Positions 27,424 to 35,897 of a stretch of DNA of 41,204 bases are shown here, piece by piece. Below the pieces are notes generated by a model. The model saw only the letters and a program-made list of their open reading frames with translations, did no database searches and was not told the DNA's origin. A program made the translations under genes and the position numbers. Position 1 is the stretch's first letter. Each line of letters starts with the position of its first letter. The DNA is from Candidatus Staskawiczbacteria bacterium RIFCSPHIGHO2_01_FULL_39_25 (lineage in GTDB: Bacteria; Patescibacteriota; Minisyncoccia; Minisyncoccales; Staskawiczbacteraceae). The stretch spans positions 1 to 41,204 of the forward strand of contig MHOO01000009.1 of the NCBI GenBank assembly GCA_001820095.1, read 5' to 3'.

Positions 27424-27663
27424 CTAGACACCGAGAATCTCTCTCATGAGCTTCACTGCAGAAAAGGCTACAAACGCCACAATAATTCCAACTACCGCCC
27501 ATAATACCGCTTTCCTTGCCGTTGATATTTTACTGGGATCTCCTTGGGCAGTCACAAATAAAATTCCCGCATAGATAAACATTACTATTACAAGCCCTCC
27601 AAAAATAGGCCACAATACCATATCTAAAAACCTGTAAATAATTGCATTGATATCTATTGGCAT
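27424..27663 (-). CDS. T4SS pilin-like small two-TM protein (copy 7)
   Basis: FLDMVLWPIFGGLVIVMFIYAGILFVTAQGDPSKISTARKAVLWAVVGIIVAFVAF. Confidence 0.75.
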   Translation of the reverse strand: MPIDINAIIYRFLDMVLWPIFGGLVIVMFIYAGILFVTAQGDPSKISTARKAVLWAVVGIIVAFVAFSAVKLMREILGV

Positions 27664-27672
27664 AATACTGCG

Positions 27673-28026
27673 TTATTGTTGACTCCAATAATTTGTTCCT
27701 GTAAGATTTTTCTCAATGATGTCTTGTATGGAGAATCCTAGTATTGCAACTGTTACTCCCACCATTCCCCATATTACCGCTTTTCGAGCGATACTAAGTT
27801 CAGCTGGGTTGCCCTGGGCGGTTAAAAATTTAAAACCGGCTATTATGAAAGCAACAATTGCAAAACCAATAAAAGCTTCCCATATGGGAAGCAATAGGTT
27901 ATATACTATCGCCCCGATACTGCTAATTCCGCCTTCTTTGGGAATAGCTGCCAAGGACAGCGCTGGCATCATTAGCAATAACATGCCTGCCATTGCAGTT
28001 AATTTTTTGGTTATTTTGCTTATCAT
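27673..28026 (-). CDS. T4SS pilin-like protein (copy 6)
   Basis: Signal peptide plus FIGFAIVAFIIAGFKFLTAQGNPAELSIARKAVIWGMVGVTVAILGF. Confidence 0.78.
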   Translation of the reverse strand: MISKITKKLTAMAGMLLLMMPALSLAAIPKEGGISSIGAIVYNLLLPIWEAFIGFAIVAFIIAGFKFLTAQGNPAELSIARKAVIWGMVGVTVAILGFSIQDIIEKNLTGTNYWSQQ

Positions 28027-28062
28027 AAACAGATTGTATTCATTAACAAACAGTTGTAAATC

Positions 28063-28389
28063 TTATACGCCAAGTTGATTCCAAATGACAAAAGGAAGTG
28101 AGAATGCCAATACGCCCACTACCACACCAACTGATGCCCAAATAACAGCTTGACGTGCTTTTACTACTTTGCTTATTTCCCCTTGAGCGGTAAGGAATTC
28201 AAATCCGGCAACAATAAACATGATAATGGCAAATCCAATGAAAATGGGCCAGATAAGGTTAAGTACTGCCGTAACAATGGTCCATACGCTAAAATCAGGA
28301 TTAGAAGAAGGCAGGCGTAATTCGGCCATACTCATCAAGGGTAATACCATTAAGACAGTCAATGATGCTATCGCTATTTTTTTATTCAT
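28063..28389 (-). CDS. T4SS pilin-like protein (copy 5)
   Basis: IWPIFIGFAIIMFIVAGFEFLTAQGEISKVVKARQAVIWASVGVVVGVLAFSLPF. Confidence 0.8.
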   Translation of the reverse strand: MNKKIAIASLTVLMVLPLMSMAELRLPSSNPDFSVWTIVTAVLNLIWPIFIGFAIIMFIVAGFEFLTAQGEISKVVKARQAVIWASVGVVVGVLAFSLPFVIWNQLGV

Positions 28390-28446
28390 CTTTAAAAATT
28401 ATTCAACAAGTAATTGGATTTCTAAGATCCTCAACCTAAAAATAAA

Positions 28447-28779
28447 CTACGCATTCAATTGATTCCTGATGACGAACGGAATAGAGAATGCCAGCACGCC
28501 CACGGCCACGCCAACGGCTCCCCAGATAAGCGAGTTTCTTGCCTGCGTCACTTTTCCTGGCTCGCCCTGGGCAGTTAAAAACTGGAATCCGGCAACAATA
28601 AACATAATTACGGCAAACCCAATGAAGAATGGCCAGATAAAATTAAATATTGCGTTGAAAATACCCACGACATCAAGATTCGGATTGGTATCTGGAACTG
28701 GCCCAGGTTGAAAATCTGCCATACTCAACACAGGCAAGGCCATTAGGGTTAATGTTGCGATAGCTAATTTTTTGTTCAT
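28447..28779 (-). CDS. T4SS pilin-like protein (copy 4)
   Basis: Near-identical core to the neighbours. Confidence 0.8.
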   Translation of the reverse strand: MNKKLAIATLTLMALPVLSMADFQPGPVPDTNPNLDVVGIFNAIFNFIWPFFIGFAVIMFIVAGFQFLTAQGEPGKVTQARNSLIWGAVGVAVGVLAFSIPFVIRNQLNA

Positions 28780-28840
28780 TTTATAATAAGAGATTAATTT
28801 TTTGTATCGACTTTACTAAAAACTTTTCTAAAGAGTTTCA

Positions 28841-29179
28841 TTATAATCCGATGGCATTTCTGATGACAAACGGAATAGAGAACGCCAACACGCCTACGGC
28901 CACGCCAACGGCTCCCCAAATAATAGATTGTCGCGCGCCTGCCACTTTGGTTGGATCACCCTGGGCAGTTAAAAACTGGAATCCAGCGACTAGGAACATA
29001 ATTACGGCAAACCCAATAAAGATAGGCCAGATAAGATTTAATATGGCATTGATAAAGGTAACAATATCCAAATTTTGCGCTGATCCTGGCGTAGGTCCCG
29101 GGTCAATATCAGCCAAGCCAACTAACGGAGATGCCATAAGAAAAGCTAATGTAGATATAATTGCTAATTTTTTACTCAT
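28841..29179 (-). CDS. T4SS pilin-like protein (copy 3)
   Basis: Near-identical core to the neighbours. Confidence 0.8.
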   Translation of the reverse strand: MSKKLAIISTLAFLMASPLVGLADIDPGPTPGSAQNLDIVTFINAILNLIWPIFIGFAVIMFLVAGFQFLTAQGDPTKVAGARQSIIWGAVGVAVGVLAFSIPFVIRNAIGL

Positions 29180-29213
29180 AAAGGTAATAGATTAATTTTT
29201 ATAACAGGCTTGT

Positions 29214-29251
29214 AATCCAGCACTATTCATCATTATGAATAGTGCTGGATT
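29214..29251. repeat. perfect 17-bp hairpin between two pilin-like genes
   Basis: AATCCAGCACTATTCAT CATT ATGAATAGTGCTGGATT. Confidence 0.9.
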
Positions 29252-29274
29252 GAAATTTTAATGTAAACCTATTA

Positions 29275-29607
29275 TTACAATCCAATGGCATTCCTGATGA
29301 CAAATGGAATTGAGAATGCTATGACTCCTACGGCCACCCCTACAGCTCCCCAAATCAATGATTGTCGGGCCCCCGCTACTTTAGTTGGATCGCCCTGGGC
29401 AGTCAAAAACTGGAATCCGGCGACTAGGAACATAATTACGGCAAACCCAATAAAGATAGGCCAGATAAGGTTCAATACTTGGTTAATAAGAGTTACAATA
29501 TCCAGATTTGGAGACGATCCTGGGGTAGGTCCTGGGTCAATATCAGCCATGCTGGCCAAAGGCAAGGCCATTAGGGTTAATGTTGCTATAGCTAATTTTT
29601 TGTTCAT
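29275..29607 (-). CDS. T4SS pilin-like protein (copy 2)
   Basis: Near-identical core to the neighbours. Confidence 0.8.
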   Translation of the reverse strand: MNKKLAIATLTLMALPLASMADIDPGPTPGSSPNLDIVTLINQVLNLIWPIFIGFAVIMFLVAGFQFLTAQGDPTKVAGARQSLIWGAVGVAVGVIAFSIPFVIRNAIGL

Positions 29608-29674
29608 TTTATGTTTCCGCCTTAGGTTATATACACTTAGCGGATGTTAACTATAATCGACCTTTTAAATTTCA

Positions 29675-30010
29675 TTATCCATTTCCACTAATAATATTGG
29701 TTACCAGTTCAATCAATCCGCTGCCTGCCAATCCAATTGCCAATCCTATGACAGCATACAGGGCAGCTTTTTTTGCTTTTTCAATTTGCCCGGGGTTTCC
29801 CGCGGAAGTTAAGAAAAGAATACCAGCCCATAAAAACATTACCACCGCTAATCCCGCAATTAATCCAAATATATATTCAGTAATATTCGCAATCAATTCT
29901 CCAAAACTATTCGCCCCTAATGGATTTGCAATAGAAATAACTTCAGCTGCTGCTACGCCCCCAAAGCCTAACAAAATAATCAGAGCGATTGAAAAGACAA
30001 AATTTTTCAT
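29675..30010 (-). CDS. T4SS pilin-like protein (copy 1, divergent)
   Basis: ITEYIFGLIAGLAVVMFLWAGILFLTSAGNPGQIEKAKKAALYAVIGLAIGLAGSG. Confidence 0.75.
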   Translation of the reverse strand: MKNFVFSIALIILLGFGGVAAAEVISIANPLGANSFGELIANITEYIFGLIAGLAVVMFLWAGILFLTSAGNPGQIEKAKKAALYAVIGLAIGLAGSGLIELVTNIISGNG

Positions 30011-30525
30011 TTAATGAATAGTAAGGCGTAATGATAATCTCCTGCGGCAAATTCTTTTTTTAATGAAAGGCCAAGCTCATCGGCTATTTTTTTCACCTCG
30101 GCTGGCGCTACCATGCCATTCTTCGGGCTAAAGGGAGAGCGCTTCAACCAATCTACTATTAAAAGCTGTCCCTGTGGTTTTAAAATTCTTTTCCCTTCAT
30201 TAATCATAGCATACTTGTTTTCAGCCTGAAAGAGTACATTGGGGATTAATACCAAATCTAAAGCATTATCGGGAAAGGTAGATCCCTTGGCAGCTTCTAA
30301 ATCACAAAGTATCGTTTGGATATTGCTGACATGTTCCTGCTTTGCTTTCCCCTGCAATGCGGAGAGCTTTTCTTCTTGGATATCCAAAGCATACACTTTT
30401 CCTTTGTTAAGCTTCTTTGCCAAGCTAAGGGTAAACACAGCTGAACCGCAACCAAACTCACAGGCTAACATCGTATCTTTCAGATCAAGATTAGCTAGGA
30501 CTTCATCTACTTTTAAAAAATCCAT
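30007..30525 (-). CDS. class I SAM-dependent methyltransferase
   Basis: MLACEFGCGSAVFTLSLAKKL, VYALDIQEEKL, GKRILKPQGQLLIVDW. Confidence 0.82.
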   Translation of the reverse strand: MDFLKVDEVLANLDLKDTMLACEFGCGSAVFTLSLAKKLNKGKVYALDIQEEKLSALQGKAKQEHVSNIQTILCDLEAAKGSTFPDNALDLVLIPNVLFQAENKYAMINEGKRILKPQGQLLIVDWLKRSPFSPKNGMVAPAEVKKIADELGLSLKKEFAAGDYHYALLFIK

Positions 30526-30527
30526 GT

Positions 30528-30654
30528 ACTGGAATCTTGAATCTTGTATCTGGTAGCTTGAATTGAATTTTGAATTGAATTTGGAATATGAAGTTTTTTG
30601 AATTCAGCATTCCTTTATTCTATTCCAGATTCAAGATACGAGATTCTAGATTCA
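30528..30654. repeat. heptad-period element, strand-switching
   Basis: ACTGGAA TCTTGAA TCTTGTA TCTGGTA GCTTGAA TTGAATT TTGAATT ... CTATTCC AGATTCA AGATACG AGATTCT AGATTCA. Confidence 0.85.
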
Positions 30655-30687
30655 TTGCTCTATTATACCAAAATAAGTTCTCAAAAA

Positions 30688-33600
30688 CTACTCTTTCAAG
30701 CACGATCCCGACGCCACTTTATCCCCGCTATCCAACTTCATAATCCTTACCCCTTGGGTCGCCCTTCCCAATACCGATACCGATTTGGTAACAGTCCTTA
30801 TCACTTGGCCTTTTTGGGATATTACGATTAAGTCTTCATCATCAGTGGAATCATCTAAGATAAACGAAAGCACAATACCGCCGGTTTTAGAAGTAATGTT
30901 CGCCGTTTTTATCCCAGATCCCCCTCGGCCTTGCACCTTGTATTGGGAAACTTCCGTCCTCTTCCCATATCCATTCTCCATAACCACCAAAATGTACCTT
31001 TTCATCTTTTTATCATCTGGACCGATAACGGCTGAAATGACATCCATGCCAACTACTTCATCTCCTTTCTTCAGGCGTATGCCCTTAACTCCCGCAGCTC
31101 CCCTTCCCATAGGCCTGATGTCTTTTTCTTTAAACCGAATAGCAATTCCCTGCTTGGTGACTAGCATAATATCATCTTCCCCGGTGGTAGTAACTACCTT
31201 TTTCAGCAAATCGCCCTTTTCCAATTTTATGGCAATAATTCCGCTCTTTCTGACATTATCAAATTCATCCAAACTCGTTTTCTTGATCCGGCCATTTTTG
31301 GTAACCATGACTAAATACTTTTCCTGCCGCGCTCCGGAAGGCTGGGCCTTAGCCATTGGAACCAGTGACAGCACTTTTTCATTAGGTGAAATTTCCAAAA
31401 AGTTGGAAAGCCCGCGGCCCCGAGCTACCCTAGTCCCTTCTGGAATTTCATAGACCTGGGTTTGAAATACTTTTCCCGAATCAGTGAAAAAGAGCAAATT
31501 GTCATGGGTTGAGGCGCAAAGGAAATGCTCTACAATATCTTCCTGCATGGTTTTCATCCCCATAATGCCCTTGCCGCCCCGCTTTTGTATTTTATAGGTA
31601 CCCGGATTAATCCGTTTTATGTATCCGCCCGTAGTTAGGGTAACCATGGTATCTTCCAGGGGGACTAGGTCAATTTCGGTGATTTCTCCCAATTTCTGCT
31701 TTATCACTTTTGTCCTTCTCTTGTCGCCAAATTTTTCCTTTAATTCCTGCAGTTCTTTCTTGATAATAGCCTTAAGTTTTTCGGGACTTTTTAAAATAGC
31801 AGTCAACTCTTTAATTTTTTCAAGTATTTCTTTTAACTCATCTTCTATTTTCTTTCTTTCCAGCCCCGCCAATGTCTGAAGTTTCATTTCCAAAATGGCC
31901 ACGGCCTGCCGTTCGGTAAGCTTGAACTTCTTGATTAAGTTATTCTTGGCATCTTCCCGATCTTCTGATTTTTTAATGACAGCAATAACCGCATCAATGT
32001 TTTTAAGCGCGATCATCAAACCCTCCAGGATGTGGGCCCGTTCTTTGGCTTTTTCCAAGTCAAACTTGGTGCGTCGCGTTACCACTTCGGTGCGATGGGT
32101 AATAAAATATTTAAGCACATCTGAAATGGAAAGGATTTCCGGCTGGATGCCATCAACCAAAGCCAGCAAATTCAAATGGAAAGTTTTTTGCAGATTGGTA
32201 AATTTATACAGCCTATTAAGGACCCTTTGAGGTTCAAATCCCCGTTTAACATCAATGACAATGCTCATTCCCTGCCGATCTGACAAGTCTTTAATATCCC
32301 GTATGCCTTCAATTTTTTTCTCTGAAACCAGGTTTGCCATTTCTTCAACCAGCGTTGATTTTAGCACCTGATAGGGAATTTCAGTGATGATAATTTGTTC
32401 TGAACCGTCTTTTTTTTCTACCACTTCAGCCTTGCCCCGCATAATAATGGAACCCTTGCCCTGCGAATAAGCCGAAATAATCTCTTTTTGGTCATAAATA
32501 ACGCCGCCGGTGGGAAAATCAGGTCCTTGGATAAACTGGAATAAGTCGGGAGTTTCGGCCTTAGGGTGGTCTAATAAATGCACAATGGAATCTATTAACT
32601 CGGTTAAATTATGGGGCGGGATATTGGTTGCCATGCCCACGGCAATACCCAACGATCCATTCAAGAGCAGTTGGGGAAGAGGCGAAGGCAACACCGCCGG
32701 CTCTTGCCGAGTCCCATCGTAATTAGGAACAAAATTAACAGTGTTTTTATCAATGTCTCCTAGTAATGCTTCGCCTAGTCTTGACAATTTTACTTCTGTA
32801 TAGCGCGGAGCAGCAGCAGAATCTCCATCGACGCTACCAAAATTTCCTTGAGGGTTTACTAAGGGATATCTTAAGTTAAAATCTTGCGCCATTCTTACTA
32901 AAGAATCATAAATAGCCATATCCCCGTGCGGATGGTACTTCCCCATGCAGTTATGAGAAATTACTCCATTAGCAACAAATTCATGGTCGTTTTCCACTTC
33001 AAAATCAAATGTTTTTTGAGGTGCAACCTGCTCTACCAAAGAAACTTTTAAGAAATAGATATTATTTTTAATAACTTCCTCTAGGAATTCAAAACGGGAA
33101 GAGTCTATTTTTTCTAATTTATCTCTTATCCCCCATTCAATAACTTGGGTTTTCCTCAATGGTATTTCATGCAAATCCGAGCTATACCTGATCTTTGTTC
33201 CGTCGGGGTATTTTACTCCCATCCTGAATTTTTCTCCTTCTGCATCCTGATACCATCCTCCGCCCAAATGATGATTGCTTAATTCCCGGAATAAAATATT
33301 GCCTGCATATGGAATAATATCATACCTATTTGGCCCTTTTCTGTCGTAGCTTGTAAGTTTTTTTGATCCAAGTTTTATCGCTCTTTGCCCTTTGTTTTTT
33401 GAGGCTAAATCAAGTTGTGATGATAAAGCTATTGCATTCTCGCCCTTTAATTCTAAATAATATGGTAAGTGCTTTACCTTAATTTTTCTATCTGAAACAA
33501 AGCTGTCCTTGCCTAAAGTATTTATTTTATATTTACTGCTAAATATCTTTTGCGATAAAAGCAATACCATAAGTTGATCTATTAGCCTCTCTGAAATTGA

Positions 33601-34587
33601 AACATAGTTAACGCGATTTTGTTTGTGTGATACATATCCATCACCCTCAAAAAGGCCTGAAATAAAAGAGAATATGATTTCAGGTGGTGATTGGTAAATT
33701 GCATCGGGTATTTTTTTGGTTAAAGCTCCTGCTCCCCGGATATCAAAATTCTGAACAAAAAACTCATTAATGTATTTGCTATTGATTCTTACATTATAAA
33801 TTTTTTTACGGCTGATTCCATTAAAAATCCGCTCTTCAATAGAAGACTGATGGCCAAACTCTTCTTTTAAAATAGAAACTATTCTTTCTGCTATTTCTTT
33901 ATCGTTTCCAGCGGTAAAACCGATCCGTGCGGTTTTTTTCTTTGAATAATCTTCCGAAATCCATCCGTCGGAAACAAATAAACCTAAAAGATATGCAAGG
34001 TTTTTATTAAGATGGGTGGGCTGATTTTTTCCAGTTTGCTGTAATTTTACTTGATCACTAATCTTAGGGTAATCAGATTTTATTATTAAATAATCTTGGC
34101 TGGTCAAGTCCTTGGCCTCTTTCCATTCAAACTTCCAATCCGGAGTAAGAATTTTGAATTTTTGGGAAAGCGTAACCACATTTGAAAGACCGTTATCTAA
34201 AACTATTTTTAGTAAAGGTTTTTCGGGCATTTCATACGTTTGAACAACTTTTTGCATGCCTTTCTGGGTATATACTCGATCTCCGATCTTCACATCTTGA
34301 ATAGGAACCAATCCTTTCCTGGATAATATCAAAGTATCTTTTACAAAGCATTCTCCCACCACAGTTGCCGATTTTCTAAATTTTGCCGAAGCACCCAATC
34401 CCATTTCATTCATCGTATACAAAATTTTCCGGTGCACCGGCTTTAAGCCGTCCCGCACGTCAGGAAGCGCACGAGCAACAATCACCGACATTGCGTAATC
34501 AATGTATGATTCTTTCAGCTCGTCAACAATCTCCCGTTTGTTGATTTTCCCTATGTTTGAAATTTCTTCTTTTTGTTTTTCAGCCAT
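30688..34587 (-). CDS. gyrA: DNA gyrase subunit A containing an intein
   Basis: ALPDVRDGLKPVHRKILYTM, KYHPHGDMAIYD, QGNFGSVDGDSAAAPRYTE, GyrA-box-like KRGGKG; interrupted by a 467-aa intein. Confidence 0.94.
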   Translation of the reverse strand: MAEKQKEEISNIGKINKREIVDELKESYIDYAMSVIVARALPDVRDGLKPVHRKILYTMNEMGLGASAKFRKSATVVGECFVKDTLILSRKGLVPIQDVKIGDRVYTQKGMQKVVQTYEMPEKPLLKIVLDNGLSNVVTLSQKFKILTPDWKFEWKEAKDLTSQDYLIIKSDYPKISDQVKLQQTGKNQPTHLNKNLAYLLGLFVSDGWISEDYSKKKTARIGFTAGNDKEIAERIVSILKEEFGHQSSIEERIFNGISRKKIYNVRINSKYINEFFVQNFDIRGAGALTKKIPDAIYQSPPEIIFSFISGLFEGDGYVSHKQNRVNYVSISERLIDQLMVLLLSQKIFSSKYKINTLGKDSFVSDRKIKVKHLPYYLELKGENAIALSSQLDLASKNKGQRAIKLGSKKLTSYDRKGPNRYDIIPYAGNILFRELSNHHLGGGWYQDAEGEKFRMGVKYPDGTKIRYSSDLHEIPLRKTQVIEWGIRDKLEKIDSSRFEFLEEVIKNNIYFLKVSLVEQVAPQKTFDFEVENDHEFVANGVISHNCMGKYHPHGDMAIYDSLVRMAQDFNLRYPLVNPQGNFGSVDGDSAAAPRYTEVKLSRLGEALLGDIDKNTVNFVPNYDGTRQEPAVLPSPLPQLLLNGSLGIAVGMATNIPPHNLTELIDSIVHLLDHPKAETPDLFQFIQGPDFPTGGVIYDQKEIISAYSQGKGSIIMRGKAEVVEKKDGSEQIIITEIPYQVLKSTLVEEMANLVSEKKIEGIRDIKDLSDRQGMSIVIDVKRGFEPQRVLNRLYKFTNLQKTFHLNLLALVDGIQPEILSISDVLKYFITHRTEVVTRRTKFDLEKAKERAHILEGLMIALKNIDAVIAVIKKSEDREDAKNNLIKKFKLTERQAVAILEMKLQTLAGLERKKIEDELKEILEKIKELTAILKSPEKLKAIIKKELQELKEKFGDKRRTKVIKQKLGEITEIDLVPLEDTMVTLTTGGYIKRINPGTYKIQKRGGKGIMGMKTMQEDIVEHFLCASTHDNLLFFTDSGKVFQTQVYEIPEGTRVARGRGLSNFLEISPNEKVLSLVPMAKAQPSGARQEKYLVMVTKNGRIKKTSLDEFDNVRKSGIIAIKLEKGDLLKKVVTTTGEDDIMLVTKQGIAIRFKEKDIRPMGRGAAGVKGIRLKKGDEVVGMDVISAVIGPDDKKMKRYILVVMENGYGKRTEVSQYKVQGRGGSGIKTANITSKTGGIVLSFILDDSTDDEDLIVISQKGQVIRTVTKSVSVLGRATQGVRIMKLDSGDKVASGSCLKE
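32950..34350 (-). mobile_element. GyrA intein with LAGLIDADG homing endonuclease
   Basis: Starts CFVKDTLILSRKG, ends FVANGVISHN followed by C+1; LAYLLGLFVSDG and IFSFISGLFEGDG motifs. Confidence 0.92.
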
Positions 34588-34593
34588 AAATTA

Positions 34594-34950
34594 TTAAGGC
34601 TCTAATTCTAAATCTTCTGCTTCCGGTTCAATATCCGGATTTTCATTTTGCAATATGCCTGCGTCGCCTTCAGAAACGGTTGAAGTAGAATCGCCTGGCT
34701 CATTAAAAGGTATATTAGGAAGATTAAGCGTGTTGCCTTCTGGCATATTTAACTGCGGAATGGTTATTGATTTTGCAGACTCTTTTATCTTGGCAAGGTT
34801 GTCTTGGGTTAACTTAATTTCCAATAACAGCATAATTAGCGCTGAAATGATGATAACCGTAAAAAAAATAATCTTCTTTTTGTGTTCTGGAAGCGCCTGC
34901 AAATGGGCAATATACTCTTTTACCTCTTTAATTTTTTCAGAAAAATCCAT
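34594..34950 (-). CDS. hypothetical single-TM protein
   Basis: KKIIFFTVIIISALIMLLLEI TM segment; acidic C-terminus. Confidence 0.65.
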   Translation of the reverse strand: MDFSEKIKEVKEYIAHLQALPEHKKKIIFFTVIIISALIMLLLEIKLTQDNLAKIKESAKSITIPQLNMPEGNTLNLPNIPFNEPGDSTSTVSEGDAGILQNENPDIEPEAEDLELEP

Positions 34951-34962
34951 GCAAATGCAAAT

Positions 34963-35622
34963 TTATGGTTTTAGAACTACGATTTCCATTTCTCCTTCCT
35001 TGGGCAGCGTACTTGTTTTTACCGTTAATTTATCCTGCGGCTCAACGGCATTTTTGCCCATGGCTTTCAAAAATTTCCCTACGTCATCTAACTTAACCTT
35101 TAATTTCGGTAGTTCGTAGTGCATGGGAATGACCATTTTAGGCTCTACCTGGCCTATGATTTTTTGGGCCTGCGAAGAATCAATGGTAAACTCTCCCCCC
35201 ACTGGAATCATCAGCACATCAACAATGCCTATTTTTTCCAATTGTTCATCGGTCAATTCTTTCTGCCCTAAGTCGCCCAAGTGGCACAGCCTAATGCCTT
35301 CTGATTCAATCATATAAATGGTATTCATTCCCCGTTCTTTCCCTTCGGCGCCATCATGAAAAGAAAAAATTCCCTGTACAAAAACTCCCTTTATCTCGTA
35401 TTCACCGGGACCATCTATTACAAAGGGGCTTCCTTTTACGGCCCTTACATTATCGTGGTCGTAATGGTGATGAGTGATCAGCAAAATGTCGGCCTCAAAA
35501 TTGGGGACTTTCAATCCTATTTTTTCATCAAACGGGTCAATGACAACATTCGCCTGGCTGTCTTTTGCGTTAGAAACCGAAATTTGAAAGCAGGATTGCC
35601 CTGCCCAAGTAAGTTTAGCCAT
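34963..35622 (-). CDS. MBL-fold metal-dependent hydrolase
   Basis: ILLITHHHYDHDNVR, LCHLGDLG, VIPMHYE. Confidence 0.85.
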   Translation of the reverse strand: MAKLTWAGQSCFQISVSNAKDSQANVVIDPFDEKIGLKVPNFEADILLITHHHYDHDNVRAVKGSPFVIDGPGEYEIKGVFVQGIFSFHDGAEGKERGMNTIYMIESEGIRLCHLGDLGQKELTDEQLEKIGIVDVLMIPVGGEFTIDSSQAQKIIGQVEPKMVIPMHYELPKLKVKLDDVGKFLKAMGKNAVEPQDKLTVKTSTLPKEGEMEIVVLKP

Positions 35623-35625
35623 AAA

Positions 35626-35744
35626 CTTAGAATATAGAATCTTGTATCTGGTATCTTGAATTGAATGTTGAATTTAGAATTCTTTATTCAGTATTCAGTA
35701 TTCTATTCCAGATTCAAGCTTCAAGATACAAAATTCAAATTTTT
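35626..35744. repeat. 17-unit heptad-period element in unbroken register, strand-switching
   Basis: CTTAGAA TATAGAA TCTTGTA TCTGGTA TCTTGAA TTGAATG TTGAATT TAGAATT CTTTATT CAGTATT CAGTATT CTATTCC AGATTCA AGCTTCA AGATACA AAATTCA AATTTTT. Confidence 0.9.
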
Positions 35745-35897
35745 AATTATTTTATCACACCTGATTTTTAGTTTCAACTCTGCGGGGGTGATACAACTAT
35801 TGCGGAATTATAAAAATTAAGGTAGCATGGCAGGTATTACTATTAACAAGCCAGCTGGAAAAATACACAAATTTTTCGCCTGGTTAAAACATATATT

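Noticed and set aside
27716-29650. Plus-strand ORFs of 80-121 aa opposite the pilin-like genes
   Set aside because: Mirror translations of conserved minus-strand genes; Pro/Thr/Asn-rich low-complexity sequence repeated because the sense genes are paralogs.
30785-32230. Plus-strand ORFs opposite gyrA
   Set aside because: gyrA is clearly coding; these are antisense artefacts.
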